Of a DNA stretch of 11,005 nucleotides, positions 6,821 to 11,005 are shown piece after piece. A program made the translations under genes and the position numbers. The stretch's first letter is position 1. Every line of letters starts with the position of its first letter. This DNA is from an uncultured Dialister sp. (GTDB taxonomy: Bacteria > Bacillota > Negativicutes > Veillonellales > Dialisteraceae). The stretch is taken from assembly GCA_900545785.1 (NCBI GenBank), contig URAA01000043.1, positions 1-11,005 on the forward strand, read 5' to 3'. A model generated the notes under the pieces. It saw only the letters and a list, made by a program, of their open reading frames with translations. It did not search any database and had not been told where the DNA came from.

Positions 6821-6853
6821 CTTTTGATTTTTGAAATTTTATTCCTCTGTTAC

Positions 6854-6879
6854 ACATGACTGTCATGTTTTTCATGAAA
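6854..6879. promoter_or_regulatory. Tandem palindromes upstream of lon, candidate operator
   Basis: ACATGAC-T-GTCATGT (6854-6868) is a perfect inverted repeat with a one-base centre. The adjacent TTTCATGAAA (6870-6879) is also a perfect palindrome and shares the TCATG core. Closely packed dyads of this kind are typical of binding sites for dimeric regulators. The regulator is unknown. Confidence 0.45.
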
Positions 6880-6996
6880 TTTTGATGGTTTATCGGCGGA
6901 TCCGTACTTGTGGGAAAATAAAACGATTTGTGATATGATAATTAAATCGAAAAAATACGAAATAAGCGGATGAATAATCCGCCAACCATTTTCTTA

Positions 6997-7005
6997 TGTT
7001 ACAAT
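6997..7005 (+). promoter_or_regulatory. Extended -10 promoter candidate for lon
   Basis: TGTTACAAT repeats the extended -10 element found before clpP. It would start transcription near 7012 and leave a leader of about 94 bases that contains the hairpin at 7035-7059. No clear -35 box is present. Confidence 0.38.
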
Positions 7006-7105
7006 AATAAAAAGGATTCATTGATAGAATGATCCCGATGGATGTACAGACATCATCGGTTATATAATTCGGAAAAATATATTAAACCTGTATGGAGGAT
7101 TGCAT

Positions 7106-9445
7106 ATGAGTGAAATTCTTGAAAATAAAGAATCGCCGAGGCTGAGATTACCGACGGTGGCGCTGCGGGATATTATCGTATTTCCCCACATGACCGTCAA
7201 TCTGGATATCGGAAGAAAAGAATCCATTGAAGCGGTTCGCCGGGCGAGCCGAGACGAAAGATATTTAGTCATGATCATGCAGAAAGACGGAAATGTAGAG
7301 AGACCGGAAGCCGATGATTTATATAACTTCGGCACCGTCGTCAAAGTAAGGCAGATGCTTCAGCTGCCGGGCGGACTCATCCGTATCCAGGCGGAAGGGA
7401 TTTCCCGTGTCCGTATTCATGAAGTGAGAAGAGAAAAAGACAGCCTCTTTTCGGAAGTGGAAGATGTGCAGGAGATACCGCCGGAAGATCCTCTTCGCGG
7501 GGAAGCGTATCGCCGTACGATTTTAAAAACTTTCTTCGAATGGGCACAGAATACGAAACAAAATATTCCCGATGATCAGATGGGTCAGCTGAAAGCTTCC
7601 GATGAACCGGGATATACGGCTGATTTCATTTCTACCCAGATCCCTCTTCTTCCTGCCAAAAGAGAAGCTGTATTGGAAGAGAATAATGTATCGGAACGGT
7701 TGATTATGGTCCAGGGATATCTGGATGAAGAAATTCAGATAGGCCGTCTGGAAGCGGAAATCAACGGGGAAGTCCGAAGAAATATGGAAAAGGAGCAGCA
7801 GGATTACTACCTTCGCCAAAAAATCAGAAGCATTCGCGATCGTTTGGGAGACGAAGTATCTCAGGATCAGGAAGCGGACGATTATCGGGAAAAACTGGAA
7901 AAAAGCGGAATTCCCGAAGAATTTAAAAAGAAGCTGGAAAAAGAAATCAATCATCTGGCAACGATGCCGCCCATGATGGCAGAAACAACGGTGGCACGAA
8001 ATTATTTGGAATGGGTTTTTTCCTTGCCGTGGAAAGAAGAAAGTCAAGATTCTTCGGATCTGAAAAATGCAAAAATCATGCTTGATGAAGATCATTACGG
8101 ACTGGAAAAAATCAAAGAACGTATTTTGGAATATCTGGCGATCCGCGTACTGGCACCGGAAGCAAAAGCGCCGATCATTTGTTTTGTCGGTCCTCCCGGT
8201 GTGGGAAAAACAAGTTTTGCCCAGTCGATTGCCCGTTGTCTGAATAAAAAATTTGTCCGTATTTCTTTAGGCGGTATCCATGACGAGGCGGAAATCAGAG
8301 GTCACCGCCGCACCTATATCGGATCCATGCCGGGCCGATTCATAGAAGCGGTGGCACATGCCAAAACAAAAAATCCGCTGATTCTTTTAGATGAGATCGA
8401 TAAAGTCGGTTCAGATTTCCGAGGCGATCCCGCGTCTGCCTTGCTGGAAGCGCTCGATCCGGAGCAGAACAAAGCTTTTCATGATAATTACATCGATATT
8501 CCTTTCGATTTATCCAAAGTATTTTTTGTGGCTACCGCCAATACTGTATCCACGATCCCTGCCGCTCTTTTGGACCGCATGGAATTGATTGAACTTTCCG
8601 GATACACGGAAGAAGAAAAAGTGCAAATTGCTAAAAAATACCTTGTACCCCGCCAGAAAGAAAGAAACGGGCTGAAAGCAGGCGATATCCGCTTCACCGA
8701 CGGACTTTTAAGAAGAGTGATCCGCAGCTATACAAGAGAAGCGGGAGTTCGTGAACTGGAACGCACCATCGGATCACTCTGCCGCAAGGTGGGGAAGGAG
8801 ATCGTTTTGCAAGAAGGAACATTGCCTGCCCTTTCGGTGAAAACAATTGAAAAATATCTGGGACCGGTGAAATTTATGCCCATGGCGGAAGAACATCCGT
8901 CGCAGGTGGGAAGAGTCAACGGACTTGCTTGGACCATGGCGGGCGGCGAGGTCTTAGATACGGAAGCAATCACCATCAAAGGAAAGGGAAATCTGATTCT
9001 GACGGGCCAGCTGGGAGATGTCATGAAAGAATCGGCAGAAACCGCTTATACCTACATACGAAGCCGGGCGAAAGAACTGGGACTCACGGAAAATTTTTAT
9101 GAAACTTTAGATACTCATATCCATTTGCCGGAAGGAGCAGTGCCGAAAGACGGGCCTTCTGCAGGTATCACCATGGCGACGGCGATGGCGTCCGCTTATA
9201 CGGGAAGAAAAGTCCGGGGCGATACGGCGATGACCGGTGAAATTACATTGACCGGCGAAGTTCTCCCCATCGGCGGAGTCAAAGAAAAAGTGCTTGCCGC
9301 GAGCCAGTTCGGAATCAAACAAATTCTCCTGCCGGAAAAAAATAAAAGAGATATGGAAGAAATTCCGAAGTCGGTGAAAGACAAGTTGCAGTTCGTTTAT
9401 GTGAAAAACATTGATGATGTGCTGGATCATGCTTTATTGAAATAG
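7106..9445 (+). CDS. lon: ATP-dependent protease Lon (LonA type)
   Basis: Lon is a homohexameric ATP-dependent serine protease of the cytoplasm that removes damaged and selected regulatory proteins. The 779-residue protein is full length and of LonA type. It has an N-terminal substrate domain (about 12-200, starting LRLPTVALRDIIVFPHMTV), a helical coiled region (about 200-300), an AAA+ module with Walker A GPPGVGKT at 362-369 and Walker B LILLDE at 425-430, and a C-terminal peptidase. The Ser-Lys dyad is Ser685 in PKDGPSAG and Lys728 in GGVKEK, with the same 43-residue spacing as in E. coli Lon. ATG at 7106 is chosen because GGAGG (7094-7098) lies seven bases upstream; an in-frame TTG at 7100 is too close to it. 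engB begins 11 bases after the stop, so they are cotranscribed. Confidence 0.97.
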   Translation: MSEILENKESPRLRLPTVALRDIIVFPHMTVNLDIGRKESIEAVRRASRDERYLVMIMQKDGNVERPEADDLYNFGTVVKVRQMLQLPGGLIRIQAEGISRVRIHEVRREKDSLFSEVEDVQEIPPEDPLRGEAYRRTILKTFFEWAQNTKQNIPDDQMGQLKASDEPGYTADFISTQIPLLPAKREAVLEENNVSERLIMVQGYLDEEIQIGRLEAEINGEVRRNMEKEQQDYYLRQKIRSIRDRLGDEVSQDQEADDYREKLEKSGIPEEFKKKLEKEINHLATMPPMMAETTVARNYLEWVFSLPWKEESQDSSDLKNAKIMLDEDHYGLEKIKERILEYLAIRVLAPEAKAPIICFVGPPGVGKTSFAQSIARCLNKKFVRISLGGIHDEAEIRGHRRTYIGSMPGRFIEAVAHAKTKNPLILLDEIDKVGSDFRGDPASALLEALDPEQNKAFHDNYIDIPFDLSKVFFVATANTVSTIPAALLDRMELIELSGYTEEEKVQIAKKYLVPRQKERNGLKAGDIRFTDGLLRRVIRSYTREAGVRELERTIGSLCRKVGKEIVLQEGTLPALSVKTIEKYLGPVKFMPMAEEHPSQVGRVNGLAWTMAGGEVLDTEAITIKGKGNLILTGQLGDVMKESAETAYTYIRSRAKELGLTENFYETLDTHIHLPEGAVPKDGPSAGITMATAMASAYTGRKVRGDTAMTGEITLTGEVLPIGGVKEKVLAASQFGIKQILLPEKNKRDMEEIPKSVKDKLQFVYVKNIDDVLDHALLK

Positions 9446-9456
9446 GGAGATCGAAA

Positions 9457-10095
9457 GTGGCTGAAATTAAAGATATAAAAAAATTTCACATATTTTCTTC
9501 ATCATATATCGGATCGGCGGTAAAACGCGGCGAATTTGCCGGCAAAAAAGAAATTGCTTTTATCGGCCGCTCCAATGTAGGGAAATCTTCTTTAATCAAT
9601 TCCGTCAGCGGTTCCCGAAAATTGGCTTATGTCAGTCGTGAACCGGGAAAAACAAGAACCATCAATTACTATGCGATCCAGTCCCGAAGAGATACCGGGG
9701 AAGGAGAAGAACGGCAGGAATGGTATTTGGTGGATCTGCCGGGGTACGGTTTTGCAAAAACGAGCCAGCAGAACCGTGATACTTGGAGCGGATTCATCGG
9801 TGATTATATCAGCCGTTCCCCGACGCTGGTCATGGTAGGTCTGCTGGTAGATCTGCGCCACCCCGGGCTTCCCATTGATATGAAAGCTTACGAATGGCTC
9901 AGAAGCGAAGTTTCCTACTTGCAAATCATAGGGACAAAATGTGATAAATTGGGCAAAAATGAAATGATCAAAAATTTGAAGATTTTGGAAAAATTGATGC
10001 CTGCCGATGCATCTCCCCTTGCTTATTCATCTCTCTCCGGAACGGGGAAAGACGATTTATTGTCCCGTATAGAAGAAAGAATTTGTGAAATATGA
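9457..10095 (+). CDS. engB: Ribosome biogenesis GTP-binding protein EngB/YsxC
   Basis: EngB (YsxC/YihA) is a small TRAFAC-class GTPase required for late assembly of the large ribosomal subunit. At 212 residues it is of typical length. GTPase motifs are in order: G1 GRSNVGKS at 37-44, switch I region with conserved PGKTRTIN at 63-70, G3 DLPGYG at 93-98, G4 TKCDK at 160-164, and G5 SSLSG at 191-195. A slightly longer stretch between switch I and G3 (RRDTGEGEERQE, about 77-88) is a charged loop insertion. The start is GTG at 9457, with GGGAGA (9445-9450) overlapping the lon stop codon; this matches the conserved N terminus. Its TGA stop overlaps the next gene's ATG as ATGA, implying coupled translation. 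Placement after lon is common in Firmicutes. Confidence 0.96.
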   Translation: MAEIKDIKKFHIFSSSYIGSAVKRGEFAGKKEIAFIGRSNVGKSSLINSVSGSRKLAYVSREPGKTRTINYYAIQSRRDTGEGEERQEWYLVDLPGYGFAKTSQQNRDTWSGFIGDYISRSPTLVMVGLLVDLRHPGLPIDMKAYEWLRSEVSYLQIIGTKCDKLGKNEMIKNLKILEKLMPADASPLAYSSLSGTGKDDLLSRIEERICEI

Positions 10096-10595
10096 TAAAA
10101 AAGATACTTTTACTTATGTTTTCGTTTTTGATACTGTCGACGGAAATTTTTGCTTATAATTTTTATGCTCCCAATTCATGGGAAACGGTAGATCCGAAAA
10201 GCTGGCATTATCAGGCTCTTTATCAAATGTGCCGTGAGAATAAAGCCCCTTCTTATACGGAAGATTTTTTCTCCCGCGGTATGCTGACTCGTTATGAGAT
10301 GGCCTCTCTTTTGAAAGATATTCTTGAAAATAAAGAACAGAGCGGGTTTGATGAAGAAAGCAAAAAGACATTGGATAAGCTCAAAAAAGAATACAGCAGG
10401 GAACTGCATGTTTTGGGATGGAAAGAAGAAAAAAATAAAGATCGGAACGAACCGATTGTAGAAATCGGCGGCGACGCAAGGATTCGATGGAGAAAAGGAG
10501 AAGGGACCGATGCCCGTGTCCGTGCCGGCGGCCGGTGGAATGTGGGTGAAAACACCTATATAGAGGGCGGCGGTTCTACCGATATGGATTTTTAA
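10092..10595 (+). CDS. Short secreted SLH-domain protein, truncated OmpM-like
   Basis: This 167-residue protein begins with a clear signal peptide (MIKK, then a hydrophobic run to about residue 21, ending IFA). Residues about 30-80 resemble one SLH repeat: WETVDPKSWHYQALYQMC, then FSRGMLTRYEMASLL where typical repeats read LTRAEFAALL. A charged helix (about 90-112) follows, then GGDARIRWRKGEGTDARVRAGGRWNVGENTYIEGG-type alternating residues that look like the first strands of an outer-membrane barrel. That order (signal, SLH, helix, barrel) is that of Negativicutes OmpM proteins, in which SLH binds modified peptidoglycan and the barrel sits in the outer membrane. Those proteins are usually more than twice as long, so this is either a reduced form or a decayed gene. 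The ATG overlaps the engB stop (ATGA) and no separate ribosome site is obvious. Confidence 0.72.
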   Translation: MIKKILLLMFSFLILSTEIFAYNFYAPNSWETVDPKSWHYQALYQMCRENKAPSYTEDFFSRGMLTRYEMASLLKDILENKEQSGFDEESKKTLDKLKKEYSRELHVLGWKEEKNKDRNEPIVEIGGDARIRWRKGEGTDARVRAGGRWNVGENTYIEGGGSTDMDF

Positions 10596-10698
10596 ATTTC
10601 GGAAATGCAGCAACAAATTTCTTTAATATGATTTTTCATTATCATAAAAAATTATATTATTCAGAACCGATATTTTTTTTAAAAGGAGCAGCAGAATC

Positions 10699-11005
10699 AT
10701 GGCAAAAACAGTCATTATTTCAGGTCATCCTCACTTAGATCAGTCCCTGGCAAACAAAACAATTCTGGAAGAATTGGAAAAACTTCTGCCCGAAGCGGAT
10801 ATCCGTTATCTGGATCAAAAGTATCCCGACGGGATTTTTGATGTGGAAGCGGAACAAAAAGCTCTTGCGGAAGCAGATACGATCGTATTTCAATTTCCTG
10901 TTTACTGGTACGCTTATCCCGCATTGCTCAAGAAATATGTTGAAGATGTATTCACTCACGGATTTGCTTACGGGACGGAAGGGACGGTGCTTCGCGGAAA
11001 GCGTC
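10699..11005 (+). CDS. NAD(P)H oxidoreductase, flavodoxin-fold family (partial, runs off the window)
   Basis: The first 102 codons are present and the gene continues past the edge. The N terminus KTVIISGHPHLDQSLAN is the FMN phosphate-binding start of the Flavodoxin_2 family (NQO1/MdaB/KefG-like NAD(P)H quinone reductases). The segment DTIVFQFPVYWYAYPALLKKYVEDVFTHGFAY (about residues 60-91) carries the family FPVYWYxxPAxLKxxxDxVF motif that packs around the flavin. Such soluble enzymes reduce quinones or act as ancillary subunits of Kef potassium channels; no kef gene is in view, so the specific role is open. ATG at 10699 is preceded by AAAAGGAG (10681-10688) with a ten-base gap. The spacing of about 100 AT-rich bases from the SLH gene suggests possible separate transcription, though no convincing promoter was found. 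Confidence 0.9.
   Translation, partial: MAKTVIISGHPHLDQSLANKTILEELEKLLPEADIRYLDQKYPDGIFDVEAEQKALAEADTIVFQFPVYWYAYPALLKKYVEDVFTHGFAYGTEGTVLRGKR

Larger units (their letters stand above)
6821..7105 (+). other. Long non-coding leader of lon with several palindromes and hairpins
   Basis: No convincing gene is seen between the clpX terminator and lon. In order, the stretch holds a perfect 15-base palindrome (6854-6868), a 10-base palindrome (6870-6879), a weak promoter-like region (TTGTGG at 6908, GATAAT at 6937), a hairpin GCGGAT/ATCCGC (6966-6982), an extended -10 element in TTATGTTACAAT (6994-7005), a hairpin of ten pairs with one bulged G (7035-7059), and a TATAAT sequence at 7063-7068. Some of these probably control lon, but which ones cannot be told from sequence alone. 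Confidence 0.6.

Noticed and set aside
6970..7032. 20-codon open frame (MNNPPTIFLCYNN...) upstream of lon, possible leader peptide
   Set aside because: No convincing ribosome site, AT-rich low-information sequence, and it overlaps the shared promoter-like element.
1..11005. CRISPR array, insertion sequence, prophage or defence island
   Set aside because: No regularly spaced repeats, transposase, integrase or phage genes are seen; the gene content is core housekeeping.

Overview
The window looks like an ordinary core-genome segment of a diderm Firmicute of the class Negativicutes, perhaps a Dialister- or Veillonella-like organism (the genus is a guess). Two things point there: the tig-clpP-clpX-lon-engB gene order, which resembles the tig/clpX/lon/ysxC neighbourhood of Firmicutes, and a secreted protein downstream of engB that starts like an OmpM-type outer-membrane tether (signal peptide, SLH-like repeat, short helix, first beta-barrel-like strands). 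Base composition is moderate, and the tRNA genes encode their CCA ends.

Layout. Positions 1-531 (minus) encode a GNAT acetyltransferase of the phosphinothricin-acetyltransferase type. A tRNA-Cys gene (661-734, plus) has several non-canonical positions and is followed by a hairpin terminator that can also serve the convergent genes. Positions 795-2740 (minus) hold two tandem, translationally coupled AEC-family permeases with a promoter and an inverted-repeat leader. A tRNA-Ser(UGA) gene (2965-3054, plus) has a near-consensus promoter and a strong terminator.

From 3247 onward everything is on the plus strand and forms a protein-quality-control block: trigger factor with an extra C-terminal SAP-like tail, the ClpP peptidase, the ClpX unfoldase, Lon protease and the ribosome-assembly GTPase EngB/YsxC. 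A short secreted SLH protein overlaps the end of engB by an ATGA. The window ends inside a flavodoxin-fold NAD(P)H oxidoreductase gene (10699 to beyond the edge).

How the genes fit together: trigger factor meets nascent chains at the ribosome, ClpXP and Lon degrade misfolded or tagged proteins, and EngB helps assemble the large ribosomal subunit. Terminators after tig and clpX and separate promoter candidates suggest three transcription units: tig; clpP-clpX; lon-engB-SLH protein.

I did not find a new multi-gene system. The points most worth a second look are the odd tRNA-Cys, the SAP-like tail on trigger factor, the truncated OmpM-like protein coupled to engB, and the palindrome-rich 356-base leader of lon, which shares a 12-base motif with the clpP promoter region.
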